Counted from the stretch's first letter, positions 53,549-62,694 are shown. The stretch: DNA of 64,000 bases from Peribacillus sp. ACCC06369 (GCF_030348945.1 NZ_JAUCEN010000002.1:4402001-4466000), one strand, 5' to 3'. The notes: generated by a model from the letters alone, not told the origin. Translations and numbers: made by a program.

Positions 53549-54310
53549 ATGCTTAGTTACGAAGGATTCACGTTAATTATCATGCTCTTCATATTAGCTC
53601 CCATCATGGGAGCTATCGCTCTTTTATTTCTATTCATATTCGAGAAGCGGATCGATCTCCTTGAAAATAAAAACAAAGAGATACGTCTGGAGCAAGCACT
53701 TCAAGAAGCACAATATAATAAATTGAACCAGCAAATCCAGCCTCACTTTTTGTTTAATACACTAAATGTCATTTTGGGCTTGGCCCGCCTGAACAGGACG
53801 GCTGAACTGATAAGGGCCTTAGAGGCATTTTCGCAATTCTTGAAATTCAAATATAAAGCAACTGAACCATTAATCCCCCTTTCCCAGGAAATTCAGTATA
53901 CTCAGCATTATCTCGACATCCAAACCCTTCGCTTTGGCGATCGCCTTAAGATCGATATGGAGTGCCCAGACCCATTATCAATTGCAATGGTACCCCCTTT
54001 CATTCTCCAGACTTTAGTGGAGAATTCGTTTAAACACGGCTTGGAAAAAAAAGTGGGGGAAGCCCTTCTGCATATCCGGTTCCATCAGGATTCGCAGATG
54101 GTGTATCTCGAAGTGATGGATAATGGATTAATGGGACATTCCGTTACAAACGAAGGCGGCCATGGACTGGATAATATCCAAAAGCGTTTATATTTGTATT
54201 TCAATGACCGTGCACAATTGAATATATCTTCTAATGAATCTGGAACAAATGTAGAGGTATCATGGCCACTGGTTCATGATAAGAAAATGGAGGAGGCGGC
54301 GCCGGAATGA
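53549..54310 (+). CDS. Sensor histidine kinase, LytS/YesM type without sensor domain
   Basis: 253 aa. One N-terminal membrane helix (about residues 8-31), a short coiled coil, the His_kinase domain with phosphoacceptor His66 in QQIQPHFLFNTLN, and a HATPase_c domain with TLVENSFKHGLEKK and GGHGLDNIQKRL. No extracellular sensor region exists, so the signal must come from inside, from the membrane, or through a partner such as the symporter two genes on. ATG follows AGAGG. It overlaps the response regulator gene by 4 bp. Confidence 0.92.
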   Translation: MLSYEGFTLIIMLFILAPIMGAIALLFLFIFEKRIDLLENKNKEIRLEQALQEAQYNKLNQQIQPHFLFNTLNVILGLARLNRTAELIRALEAFSQFLKFKYKATEPLIPLSQEIQYTQHYLDIQTLRFGDRLKIDMECPDPLSIAMVPPFILQTLVENSFKHGLEKKVGEALLHIRFHQDSQMVYLEVMDNGLMGHSVTNEGGHGLDNIQKRLYLYFNDRAQLNISSNESGTNVEVSWPLVHDKKMEEAAPE

Positions 54311-55005
54311 ATGTATTATTAGTTGATGACGAACCATTGGTCCTTGAACAAATGGAATATATGATTCAGTCCATATACCCTTTTTGGAAGTTTCATAAAG
54401 CTGCTGATGCCTGTCAGGCACTGACCCTCACCCAAAACTTTAAAATAAACCTCGCTTTCCTGGATATCAATCTCCCGGGGCGATCGGGTCTTGAATTTGG
54501 TGAAGACCTAAGGGCACTGAACAAAGAAGTGGAAATCATCATGGTGACCGCACATCAAAGTTTCGATTATGCCCAGCAATCCATAAGGATAGGCGTAGTT
54601 GATTATTTAACGAAACCTGTAATTGAAAGCGATTTGCATAAAGTGCTATCCAGGTATGATAAAAGGGAGTCTTCTCATAACTACTCAACCCTGATTCACC
54701 ATTCCCTTTCATTCATTCATGAAAATTATGCTGAAAAACTCTCCCTTTCGGACATCGCCCGTGAAGTGCATACAAACCCGACTTATTTAAGCAGGAAATT
54801 CCATGAAGAAGTCGGCACTTCCTTTTCGGAATATTTAATGCAATATAGAATAAAGGCAGCTAAAAGGGCCTTAACCAATAACACCAGTTGGAGCATATCA
54901 GACGTCGCTGAAAACTCGGGTTTCAATAGCCAGCATTATTTCAGCACTTTATTCCGGAAGATAGAGGGAATCACGCCCAAGGAGTTCCGCGAGAAAGGAA
55001 AATGA
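54307..55005 (+). CDS. Response regulator with AraC-type DNA-binding domain
   Basis: 232 aa. Receiver domain at residues 1-115 with the phosphoacceptor Asp53 in LAFLDINLPG, the acidic pair in LLVDDEP and the switch Thr in MVTAHQS. The AraC-type domain with two HTH motifs fills about 130-232 (LSLSDIAREVHTNPTYLSRKFH and SISDVAENSGFNSQHYFSTLFR). AraC proteins often bind direct repeats about two helical turns apart, as found at three promoters in this locus. Coupled to the kinase gene by overlap. Likely activator of the hydrolase and transport genes. Confidence 0.93.
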   Translation: MNVLLVDDEPLVLEQMEYMIQSIYPFWKFHKAADACQALTLTQNFKINLAFLDINLPGRSGLEFGEDLRALNKEVEIIMVTAHQSFDYAQQSIRIGVVDYLTKPVIESDLHKVLSRYDKRESSHNYSTLIHHSLSFIHENYAEKLSLSDIAREVHTNPTYLSRKFHEEVGTSFSEYLMQYRIKAAKRALTNNTSWSISDVAENSGFNSQHYFSTLFRKIEGITPKEFREKGK

Positions 55006-55008
55006 ACA

Positions 55009-56340
55009 TTGCGACCACGTACATTTCAAGAATACGTACAAGGCCCCATTCAAATTGGGATGGGTTTAGGGATCATCTCCCTCCTGGCACGCTGGGTGAC
55101 GGGAACAACGATATTATCCTCCCCTGAATCGATGGTGAAGTATGGAGTTTTCGGAGGGATCGGCTATGCCCTGATGGGAGCGATCGCCCTGTTCATGTTC
55201 AGTTTCATCGGGAAGAGGGTCAGGCAGGATTTTCCCGTCGGTTTGACCATCGGGGACTATTTAAAAACCCGGCTTCATCCATTGGGATATTGGATATTGA
55301 TCGTGATTCTCGTCATGACCAGCTTACACATTTTATTCATTCAGGGAATGGCCGCGTCCACCCTATTGCAGTTTCTTTTCGACACGCCGCTCTATGTCGG
55401 GCTGTTCTTCTTTTACGGTTTTTGTGTTCTTTTTGCTGGTTTCGGCGGGTTAAAGCTCATTCATCGATTCGCAGCTTTTCAAGTCGTCTTCATGTTTGCC
55501 GCCGTTATCTTAATTCCTTTATACTTTTTCGTCAAGGAAGGCATTCAGCCTGTTTATGATGGGATTCGTTTATACCATCCTTACATGCTGGTTATCAATA
55601 AGTATGATCTATGGAGTTTTCTTTTTGCAGGACTTCTTGTTGGATTCGGCCAGTTTTTCTTTGACCTGACATCATGGCAGCGATTATTTATGATGGAAAT
55701 GAAAAAGGTTCGATTGACATTTTCTTTATCCGGCCTTATATGGATCATTTTCCCGCTCTCGTTTTCATCCCTGTTCATAATGGTTATCTTTACGGGCGGA
55801 TTCACTGATATACACTCGATTTTGGCTGGATTGGCAAACAAGATAACGACTCCATTCTTTTTCGTCCTTTTTGTGCTCTGTGCTTTCAGTGCAATCACCT
55901 CGACATTCGGTGCCTGCCTGCATTCATTGGTAAGCCTGATCGTCGCCAATATTCTTGAACCCTTCCAAACCCAAAAAAGCGACCAGCAAAAAATAAGGAT
56001 GGCCTGCCTGCTTTCAGTCTGTATTGGTGGATTGATTTTCGTAGCTACGCTCTTCTATTCCCCAAACCTGTTAGAGCTCTTATTTTATTCAGGCAATGTA
56101 TACTCAGCATTGCTGGCACCCATTCTGGTAATCGTATTCAGTAAAGGGAAAATCGCTGATTTCATACCGATAAGCGCGGTCTTGGCCATTGCCGCTTCAT
56201 ACATCATCCAGCCTTATGTAAGTGAATTCCAAAGCATATGGTTTAGCGGATTGGCTTCATTGACCATCATAGTGATTTGTACGATCCTTACGTTCATCAA
56301 GAACAAATGGAGATCCGTAATAACAAAACGGCATGTATGA
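55009..56340 (+). CDS. Sodium:solute symporter family protein
   Basis: 443 aa with about 12 membrane helices, of SSS-type layout (N-terminal QIGMGLGIISLLARWVTG, GFGQFFFDLTSWQRLFMMEM, AFSAITSTFGACLHSL). The start is a TTG at 55009, three bases after the response regulator stop and behind AAAGGAAA. It is in one operon with the two-component genes. Symporters paired with LytS-type kinases can act as co-sensors, so this protein may both import the substrate and report it to the kinase. Substrate unknown. Confidence 0.88.
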   Translation: MRPRTFQEYVQGPIQIGMGLGIISLLARWVTGTTILSSPESMVKYGVFGGIGYALMGAIALFMFSFIGKRVRQDFPVGLTIGDYLKTRLHPLGYWILIVILVMTSLHILFIQGMAASTLLQFLFDTPLYVGLFFFYGFCVLFAGFGGLKLIHRFAAFQVVFMFAAVILIPLYFFVKEGIQPVYDGIRLYHPYMLVINKYDLWSFLFAGLLVGFGQFFFDLTSWQRLFMMEMKKVRLTFSLSGLIWIIFPLSFSSLFIMVIFTGGFTDIHSILAGLANKITTPFFFVLFVLCAFSAITSTFGACLHSLVSLIVANILEPFQTQKSDQQKIRMACLLSVCIGGLIFVATLFYSPNLLELLFYSGNVYSALLAPILVIVFSKGKIADFIPISAVLAIAASYIIQPYVSEFQSIWFSGLASLTIIVICTILTFIKNKWRSVITKRHV

Positions 56341-56454
56341 CGAAGGCCGACTCATTGGATTTCGAAAACGATATAGCTTCCATTAAAGCGTATGATGAAC
56401 CTGGCTCATATAGCCGTTATTTCACCTAACGATGCAACCTGTTACATGTAAAAA

Positions 56455-56478
56455 AAGTTGCCGACATAAAGTCGGCAA
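56455..56478 (-). terminator. Terminator of the Big2-repeat gene
   Basis: Stem GTTGCCGAC / GTCGGCAAC with a 6-nt loop, and T7 on the minus strand. Confidence 0.85.
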
Positions 56479-56519
56479 CCCAAAGTTAAAGAAGAAGGAT
56501 CATCCATTTCACTTACGAA

Positions 56520-58610
56520 TTACCTTTTCGAGAAACTCACCTTATTCAAACCGGAAATATAAATGCGATCTCCTGTTTTTAGTGTGGTGGTCACGCTTGT
56601 TACCGAATAATCATCACGTTCATTTGAAAGGATTTCATTTACAAGTAAATTTTGTCCCCTGTATATAATTAAATTCCCTGATGAACTGGTTGTCGTTATT
56701 TTATATTTTCCCGCATTTATATCTTTACCGACTGTCCAGTATCCAGCATGCAATGTATTCGATTTAACATTAGTGACTTTGACAAACTGGACACTGTCTA
56801 ATCCAGAAATTTCAATACTATCCCCCGATTTTATATCCGTTGTAACAACGGTTACGCCAAAACCATCATCTTCACTTGATAGAATCTCATTTACAACACG
56901 GTCGTAGGTATTCATACCGATAAATAAATTACCACTGCCCGATTTCGTAGTGATTTTATAACGGCCTGCTGGTAAATCTTTGCCTGCTTTCCACTTCCCT
57001 GCACTTAAACTTTTACTATAAGGTACATGAATCGTAGTTGTACTTGCTTTACCATTTATAGTGGTCACTGTAATCTTGGCCGTCCCTACACCTACAGCCG
57101 TCACTTTCCCTTTACTATCCACTTTCGCTATTTTAGAATTGGAAGATTTCCATTTCACTGTTTTATTCGTTGTATTGCTTGGGCTTACCGTTGCAGATAA
57201 AGTTAAGGTTTTACCCTTATATATAGTAGCGGAAGTCTTGTTCAGCTTAACTGATTTTGCCATGATCGGAGCTGTAACCGTTACTTTTACCTTTACATCC
57301 TTTGCACCCTTGACAGTTGCCGTAACTGTTGTCGCTCCTTTTGCCTTACCGGTTACCTTCCCTTTGCTATCCACCGTTGCAATTTTGGTGGAAGCGGATT
57401 TCCACTTCACGGTTTTATCTGTACTATCAGAGGGTGAAACGGTTGCAGTCAGTGTTCCAGTCTTGCCTGCTGTAATGGATAAACTCGTTTTATTTACTTT
57501 TACTGTTTTAGCAGAAACTTTTACAGCTACCGTTTTCATCACTTTCATGTTATCTTTTGCAGTCGCCGTTATGGTAGCGGATCCGTTGGCCATTCCTTTG
57601 ATGTTGCCTTTTGAATCCACTTTTGCGACTTTTGCATTTGAACTTTTCCATAAAACCGTTTTATTCGCCGCATCAGCCGGAGCTACCGTCGCAGTTACTT
57701 TTACAGTTTGATTATTTGTAATATTCAATGTGGATTTACTTAACTTCAAACTGGTTGGTACAATGTTCGTCACCGTAACTTGAATACTTTTTTTAATGGA
57801 AGCATCACCATTTGCTGTAACGGTCAGGGTCGCACTGCCAGCTTTACGTGCTTTTACGTTGCCTTTCGTATCCACTGTCGCAATTTCCGGATTACTGGTT
57901 GTCCAGCTGACGCTTTTATTAACGGCAGTAGAAGGGTTTACCGTAGCCCTTAACTGTTCGGTTCGGTTTACCACTAGGGACAAGCTGGACTTACTTAACG
58001 AGATACTTTGAGGAACAAGGATCTTTTCTTTAAAACTCATCGTACCGATTAAAGATGAGATATAGACTTTTTCTCCCTCTGAAAGCTTATACTCCAAAGC
58101 ATCATCTTCATAATAGAGGCTGAAGGAATCTTTTTCATTATAGCTTTCATCAAAAATGTCTATATATGCCGTATCATAGTCATCCATTGGGCGATCGATG
58201 TCCAATGTATAAGTTCCAGCCGGAATATCAGTACCGACCTCATAATAACCTGCAGATACACTTTTTAAATCCAGTTTCGGGATTTGCTGTACCTCTACAG
58301 TAGAAGCATCATAGAGATTGACATCTATTTTGTCTCCTTCTATTAAACTTACGGTAAATCGTTTGGACGAGTACCCATCATCACTAAGCGTTTCAAAAAT
58401 GATATCGTTATTTCCTCTGCTGATGGAAATGGCAGCCGCACCTTCAGGGATACTGAATTTAGTTAATCCTGCAGATATATCCATCCCTGCTGTATATGTC
58501 CCATCACTTAAAGATTGACTACTTACAGCCTGTGCCGTCTTACTTCCTAACCCAATCGATAGTGATAGTACCAACATGACAATCACTTTAATAAATAAAT
58601 TCCTCTTCAT
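56520..58610 (-). CDS. Secreted protein with four Big2 (Ig-like) domains
   Basis: 696 aa. Signal peptide at residues 1-28 (ends KTAQAVSS). Two short beta modules of about 80 residues follow (LSDGTYTAGMDISAG, VSAGYYEVGTDIPAG). Four Big2 repeats of about 80 residues come next, each with a KTVKWKSS-like core and a SKGKVTGKAKG-like end. Two more modules of the first kind close the protein (LSAGKWKAGKDLPAG, LHAGYWTVGKDINAG). Big2 domains occur in surface and adhesive proteins. No cell-wall anchor or catalytic domain is visible, so it is probably released or loosely attached. Terminator at 56455. Confidence 0.9.
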   Translation of the reverse strand: MKRNLFIKVIVMLVLSLSIGLGSKTAQAVSSQSLSDGTYTAGMDISAGLTKFSIPEGAAAISISRGNNDIIFETLSDDGYSSKRFTVSLIEGDKIDVNLYDASTVEVQQIPKLDLKSVSAGYYEVGTDIPAGTYTLDIDRPMDDYDTAYIDIFDESYNEKDSFSLYYEDDALEYKLSEGEKVYISSLIGTMSFKEKILVPQSISLSKSSLSLVVNRTEQLRATVNPSTAVNKSVSWTTSNPEIATVDTKGNVKARKAGSATLTVTANGDASIKKSIQVTVTNIVPTSLKLSKSTLNITNNQTVKVTATVAPADAANKTVLWKSSNAKVAKVDSKGNIKGMANGSATITATAKDNMKVMKTVAVKVSAKTVKVNKTSLSITAGKTGTLTATVSPSDSTDKTVKWKSASTKIATVDSKGKVTGKAKGATTVTATVKGAKDVKVKVTVTAPIMAKSVKLNKTSATIYKGKTLTLSATVSPSNTTNKTVKWKSSNSKIAKVDSKGKVTAVGVGTAKITVTTINGKASTTTIHVPYSKSLSAGKWKAGKDLPAGRYKITTKSGSGNLFIGMNTYDRVVNEILSSEDDGFGVTVVTTDIKSGDSIEISGLDSVQFVKVTNVKSNTLHAGYWTVGKDINAGKYKITTTSSSGNLIIYRGQNLLVNEILSNERDDYSVTSVTTTLKTGDRIYISGLNKVSFSKR

Positions 58611-58845
58611 AAGTAAACCATCTTTCTGATTAAAATTTTTACAACCAATAAGTATATCAACAATTCCATATATTCATTATGCAATAAATCCATGTTACTG
58701 TATGGTATTTTTGGAAATATTTTTACCATTCACATATTCAGAAGTGACCTGCGTGCATTTGGCTCCGTAGGTCTTGAGGGAGTCTATAACACAACAAATA
58801 AAAAGAGCTTGATCTATATAGATCAAGGCAGTTTTGGAGACAAAA

Positions 58846-58955
58846 AAACAAAGTGGACTGGAACGGAAGATGCGAGACTCCTGCGGGAAAAGCTCGTCCA
58901 AGGGAGACCCCGCAGGCGGAAAGCGAGTGCCTGGAGGCAACGTTCTTATTTTAAA
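58846..58955. repeat. R1 intergenic repeat, degenerate copy
   Basis: Opposite orientation to the copies at 25 and 42.7 kb: TGGAACGGAAGATGCGAGAC, CTCCTGCGGGAAAAGC, GAGACCCCGCAGGCGGAAAG, GAGTGCCTGGAG. The ends are eroded, but the core match is clear. It leads into an R3 hairpin. Confidence 0.78.
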
Positions 58956-58965
58956 AACCCTCAAA

Positions 58966-59015
58966 AAAACTGTAGGCAAAATCAATTATTATCTAGTTTG
59001 TCTACAGTCTGGAGT
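58966..59015 (-). terminator. R3 hairpin, terminator of the flavoprotein gene
   Basis: ACTGTAGGCAAA pairs with TTTGTCTACAGT across an AT-rich loop, with T7 after it on the minus strand. It lies about 100 bp downstream of the minus-strand oxidoreductase gene. Confidence 0.65.
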
Positions 59016-59112
59016 TTTGATCTTTATAAACATAAACCTAGACTCTTAACCCTTTAAATCAAGGTTCACCGATAATATAAAAATCAAGTAACACTATTAA
59101 TCTCGTAAAAAC

Positions 59113-59700
59113 TTAGCTATCCACCTTTTTGAAGTACCGATAAACCTTTTCTAGTTTTTGGGTTTGTTTCCCCTTCGGACTTTCCATATTACCGAATTCG
59201 AAAAACTTCACTTTTTTGATTCCGACAAAATTGAATAACGCTCTCTTCATCAATATTTTATGGGCATCATTCAACCAGAAAAGTGGATACTTTGCAGGGC
59301 CCTTCATCGTGGACACACATACGACCGACTTTCCTTTTAGAAGACCTTCTGGTAACAGTCCCTTCTTATCCCTGTAGGCAAAATTCGCAGAAAATAATTG
59401 ATCAATGTATCCCATGAGCATGGCAGGAGGCCTCCCCCACCAAATCGGATAGACAAAGACAATCTTGTCGGCCCAAGTAATCTGGTTTCTATATTTTTCA
59501 AGCTGAGGATCACGATGCATATCACGCCTTCGTTTATGCTCATTGAACTCCAAGAGTGGATTAAATCCCTCAGCATATAAATCCAACACCTGCAGCCCCT
59601 TTATGTTGGTGTTCTCCTTACTACCTATGATGACTTTTTGTAAAAAGGCATAGCTTAAACTCTTATGATTTGGATATGTGTAAATGACCAAAATGTTCAT
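59113..59700 (-). CDS. NAD(P)H-dependent flavodoxin-fold oxidoreductase
   Basis: 195 aa, MdaB/KefF/YwrO-like quinone reductase group. N-terminal ILVIYTYPNHKSLSYAFL is the FMN phosphate site. VFVYPIWWGRPPAMLMGYIDQLF is the family hallmark, and VVCVSTMKGPAKYPLFWLNDA follows. It reduces quinones or other electrophiles by two electrons. Divergent from a MarR regulator, with several inverted repeats between them, so induction by electrophiles or aromatic compounds through MarR is likely. Confidence 0.9.
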   Translation of the reverse strand: MNILVIYTYPNHKSLSYAFLQKVIIGSKENTNIKGLQVLDLYAEGFNPLLEFNEHKRRRDMHRDPQLEKYRNQITWADKIVFVYPIWWGRPPAMLMGYIDQLFSANFAYRDKKGLLPEGLLKGKSVVCVSTMKGPAKYPLFWLNDAHKILMKRALFNFVGIKKVKFFEFGNMESPKGKQTQKLEKVYRYFKKVDS

Positions 59701-59717
59701 GAGGCCCCCCTATTTAC

Positions 59718-59799
59718 TTATCATTTGATAACAATAATATAGCACTCCCTGTTTTTTGTTGTCAAATGATAATTGTATTTTGATAACACTTTTGTTATC
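59718..59799. promoter_or_regulatory. Putative MarR operators in the divergent region
   Basis: TTATCATTTGATAACAA (59718-59734) and its near inverse TTGTTGTCAAATGATAA (59756-59772) flank the centre of the spacer. A third palindrome, GATAACA / TGTTATC, lies at 59782-59799 just before the marR start. TTATCATTTGATAA-type sites are typical of MarR-family operators, and both genes' promoters must lie among them. Confidence 0.7.
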
Positions 59800-59820
59800 T
59801 TCTCTGTAGAGGTGAAAGTT

Positions 59821-60249
59821 ATGGACAACAAAGCTCTTTTTGATAAATGGGTCTCATTTACAACTTCCGTACATCAAGTGACGCACGAATTAACACAACA
59901 TGCTAAATCTGATTCGATCACTCCGGTTCAATATAATATTCTTGAATACATTACAGTCAGTCAGCCTGTCACTCCAAGTGAAATCAGTGACTGTCAGCAT
60001 ATTTCCATGCCTAACACGAGCCGTGAACTGAAAAAATTAAGCGAAAAGAATCTAATTGAAAAATTAAGTGATTCGGAGGATCGAAGGAAACAATACATCC
60101 GTCTCTCGAAAGAAGGGGAAAGGATGATGAACGAAGCCTTTGCAATCGTGGAATCCCGTTTCCAAAGCCGATTGCAGCATGCATCGAAGGAAGACTTAGA
60201 GGATATTGAGCGTGCCATGGACATTCTTCACACAAAACTTTTTTACTAA
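59821..60249 (+). CDS. MarR-family transcriptional regulator
   Basis: 142 aa from ATG 59821, behind AGAGGTGAAAGTT; an earlier in-frame start would run through the operator region. Winged HTH at about residues 40-100 (PVTPSEISDCQHISMPNTSRELKKL) with the wing DRRKQYIRLSKEG. It has one cysteine in the HTH (Cys57 or so, in SDCQHIS) that could be redox-sensitive. Divergent from the flavodoxin-fold oxidoreductase that it probably represses, and likely autoregulated. Confidence 0.93.
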   Translation: MDNKALFDKWVSFTTSVHQVTHELTQHAKSDSITPVQYNILEYITVSQPVTPSEISDCQHISMPNTSRELKKLSEKNLIEKLSDSEDRRKQYIRLSKEGERMMNEAFAIVESRFQSRLQHASKEDLEDIERAMDILHTKLFY

Positions 60250-60270
60250 TGGCATGAATACACAAAATAA

Positions 60271-60319
60271 GGCTCCCGTGATTGAAGTTGACAACTGGTC
60301 AACTTCAATCGCGGGAGCC
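60271..60319. terminator. Long bidirectional terminator between marR and selO
   Basis: A 22-bp stem with a single mismatch (GGCTCCCGTGATTGAAGTTG and its partner) and a 5-nt loop, between convergent genes. A TTATTTT run follows on the minus strand and TCTTC on the plus. Confidence 0.75.
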
Positions 60320-60358
60320 TCTTCATTAATTCCATGCACGCATAAAACTAACTTATAA

Positions 60359-61816
60359 TCAGGTACCGCAAAAGGTTCGGTAAGGTGTTGTTGACTCAGG
60401 TAGTGTCGAGTATTCAGCTTGTTCCTCGCCGTGTGCATAAGGATTTGAAAGAACCGCCAAAAGCCGTTCCATCACGCTGTAGTCCCCTTGCTCCACTGCC
60501 GCTTCCAATGCCTCTTCCACCCGGTGGTTCCTTGGGATAACCGCAGGATTGCTGTTCTGCATCAACTGATTCGAAGATTCCTTCGATTCCTTCTGCCTGC
60601 CTAGTCTCGCCTGCCAGAGCTCTTGCCACTGAGCGAATTCAGGTGTCCCGAAAAGGACCGTTTCCTCCATCGTATTAAAGGTCAAAGCACGGAAGGTATT
60701 GGTATAGTCGGCACCATGCTTTTTCATCATGCTGAGGATGCCATTAATAAGGGCTTCATCCTGTGTCTCTTCGTTGAATATCCCCAGTTTTGCTCTCATT
60801 CCCGCTACCCAATTAGCGTGATAAAGATCATTAAAAACGGAAATCTTATCTTGGGCCAGCGTAACGGCCTGGTCCTCATCATCATGCAACAGCGGCAATA
60901 GGGATTCAGCGAATCGCGCAAGATTCCACCCCCCGATAACCGGCTGGTTGCCATAGGCATAACGGCCTTGAGTATCAATTGAACTGAATACTGTTGCAGG
61001 ATCATAAGCATCCATGAAGGCGCAAGGGCCATAATCGATGGTTTCCCCGCTAATTGTCATGTTGTCGGTATTCATCACCCCATGAATGAAGCCTACCAGC
61101 TGCCATTGGGCAATAAGCTTGGCCTGACGCTTGATCACTTCCTGAAGGAGCGCAAGATAACGGCCTTCATCGGCTTCAATGTCTGGAAAATGACGCTTTA
61201 TTGCATAGTCGGCAAGGGTCCGAAGTTCCTCGACCGTACCCCATTTTGCACCGAATTGAAAGGTTCCGACACGAAGATGACTCGAAGCCACACGGGTCAT
61301 GATGGCACCAGGCAGCCCGGTTTCACGGATTACCGTTTCACCCGTCGTCACCACTGCCAGACTTCGGGTGGTAGGAATGCCGAGCCCGTGCATCGCTTCG
61401 CTGATGATGTATTCGCGCAGCATCGGTCCAAGTGCAGCCCGGCCATCGCCACCGCGGGAGTATGGCGTTCTTCCCGGACCCTTCAACTGGATATCATACC
61501 GCTCGCCTTGAGGCAAAATCTGCTCGCCAAGCAGTATCGCCCGGCCGTCGCCTAACATGTTAAAATGCCCGAATTGATGCCCCGCATAGGCTTGGGCAAG
61601 AGGCAAAGCACCTTCTGGAACCTCGTTGCCGGCAAACACCGCTACGCCATCATCGCTTTGCAGTTTTTGAACGTCCAAACCAAGGGATGCAGCCACACGA
61701 TCATTGAGAATGATCAACTCCGGTGAACGTACAGGAGTCGGGTTCGTGCTCGTGAAAAATTTTTCCGGAAGACGGGCATAACTATTATCTAAATTCCATC
61801 CAGTTTCATTTGTCAT
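60359..61816 (-). CDS. selO: Protein adenylyltransferase SelO (YdiU/UPF0061)
   Basis: 485 aa from ATG 61816, behind AAAGGAGATACC; a longer upstream frame has no such site. SelO is a pseudokinase that transfers AMP to Ser/Thr/Tyr of target proteins, linked to redox stress in bacteria and mitochondria. Conserved blocks: [79 protein letters not shown] and [12 protein letters not shown]. The C-terminus ends TFCGT, with the Cys that may form a regulatory disulphide. Single gene, convergent with marR across a strong terminator. Confidence 0.95.
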   Translation of the reverse strand: MTNETGWNLDNSYARLPEKFFTSTNPTPVRSPELIILNDRVAASLGLDVQKLQSDDGVAVFAGNEVPEGALPLAQAYAGHQFGHFNMLGDGRAILLGEQILPQGERYDIQLKGPGRTPYSRGGDGRAALGPMLREYIISEAMHGLGIPTTRSLAVVTTGETVIRETGLPGAIMTRVASSHLRVGTFQFGAKWGTVEELRTLADYAIKRHFPDIEADEGRYLALLQEVIKRQAKLIAQWQLVGFIHGVMNTDNMTISGETIDYGPCAFMDAYDPATVFSSIDTQGRYAYGNQPVIGGWNLARFAESLLPLLHDDEDQAVTLAQDKISVFNDLYHANWVAGMRAKLGIFNEETQDEALINGILSMMKKHGADYTNTFRALTFNTMEETVLFGTPEFAQWQELWQARLGRQKESKESSNQLMQNSNPAVIPRNHRVEEALEAAVEQGDYSVMERLLAVLSNPYAHGEEQAEYSTLPESTTPYRTFCGT

Positions 61817-61867
61817 GGTATCTCCTTTTCGTGTTTTGACTTTATTGTATAAAGGTCTTTCTCTCAT

Positions 61868-62140
61868 GATTCAATTAATAAACGTCATAAAACACAGGTG
61901 CAGTCCATTTTAATGTCTACTTCTGCCAATTAATTATACCGTCTCAGGATAAAAATGGCTCTTTTAAAGTCATGTAAAATCAATGGCGCCTTCCGGGATT
62001 TCATAAAACGCTTGTGTAAAGCGCCAATAACCTCCCTGTCCCTTAGAAATAATGAAAGCAGGTACCCTTACTGGGTTCCTGCTTAAGAATATCTTAGTCT
62101 ATTCCCGTTTAAAATTGTGAAACTGTTCAGCGTGATTATA
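61868..62140. other. Intergenic region upstream of selO
   Basis: About 270 bp with no gene. It contains a stem-loop AGCAGGTACCC / GGGTTCCTGCT near 62058-62085 without a T-run, and otherwise nothing recognisable before the R2 repeat. Confidence 0.4.
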
Positions 62141-62143
62141 TGC

Positions 62144-62279
62144 ATGAAACCCTCATTGGATTGAAGAATTTTGCGACACTCCTGCCGAATAACTGGCTAG
62201 ACGAGACCCCACAGACGGTTGCTTTGATGCGGCTTGGCAGACAGCCGGCGGAAAGGGAGCGGATTTCTGAAATCAACTG
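62144..62279. repeat. R2 intergenic repeat, copy 3
   Basis: Same orientation as the copy at 28.7 kb: GAAACCCTCATTGGATTGAAG, GCGACACTCCTGCCGAATAA, GGCTTGGCAGACAGCCGGCG, GGAAAGGGAGCGGATTTCTG. It is directly followed by an R3 hairpin, as at 28.7 kb, showing that R2-R3 is a composite unit. Confidence 0.85.
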
Positions 62280-62301
62280 GACCGTTTTTCAAAGAAAAAA
62301 A

Positions 62302-62340
62302 CTGTAGGCAAACTCGCTTTCTTCGAATTTGTCTACAGTC
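62302..62340 (-). terminator. R3 hairpin, terminator
   Basis: CTGTAGGCAAACTCG pairs with CGAATTTGTCTACAG (G-U allowed), with T7 on the minus strand. It can serve the small minus-strand genes at 62.5-62.8 kb. Confidence 0.7.
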
Positions 62341-62345
62341 TGAAA

Positions 62346-62372
62346 CCTGCCGTTAAATCGGCAGGCTTTTTT
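62346..62372 (+). terminator. Intrinsic terminator, plus strand
   Basis: Stem CCTGCCG / CGGCAGG with loop TTAAAT and CTTTTTT. No plus-strand gene precedes it closely; it may shield the downstream region or end a transcript through the repeat. Confidence 0.7.
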
Positions 62373-62517
62373 ATAGCATCTATGATTTTCACAAACAGGT
62401 GAACAGAAACTTGCCAATCGGGTGGAGGATTCATGTTTTCACCTTGCCTCCCCCACCTTTTTCTATCTTCTTCCTTCCCGTTTCGTCTCCAACATCCCTC
62501 TCTAATCCAGGATATGC

Positions 62518-62661
62518 TTAATTCAGTAAAGTCAGGCTGATAAAGGCAATGCCAAATATACAGTACAGAATGAGGGTAAAGGGCTGGGGAAAAATAATAT
62601 ATACCATCATACTAATGATCATCAGCAGGATGCTGAAGGCATTTATCCTATCTCTCCACAT
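62518..62661 (-). CDS. Small membrane protein, 47 aa
   Basis: ATG 62661, preceded by AAAGGTGAGT. Two hydrophobic stretches (about residues 8-24 and 27-46: FSILLMIISMMVYIIF and LILYCIFGIAFISLTLL) make it a short hairpin membrane protein. It lies 33 bp after another tiny membrane protein on the same strand, suggesting one transcript. No family recognised. Confidence 0.6.
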   Translation of the reverse strand: MWRDRINAFSILLMIISMMVYIIFPQPFTLILYCIFGIAFISLTLLN

Positions 62662-62694
62662 ACTCACCTTTGGTCAACTCCTTTTCCATTGCGT

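Noticed and set aside
57061..57711. Plus-strand open frame (216 codons) opposite the Big2 protein
   Set aside because: Repetitive only because it mirrors the Big2 repeats on the other strand; no start signal and an implausible Val/Thr/Phe-rich composition.
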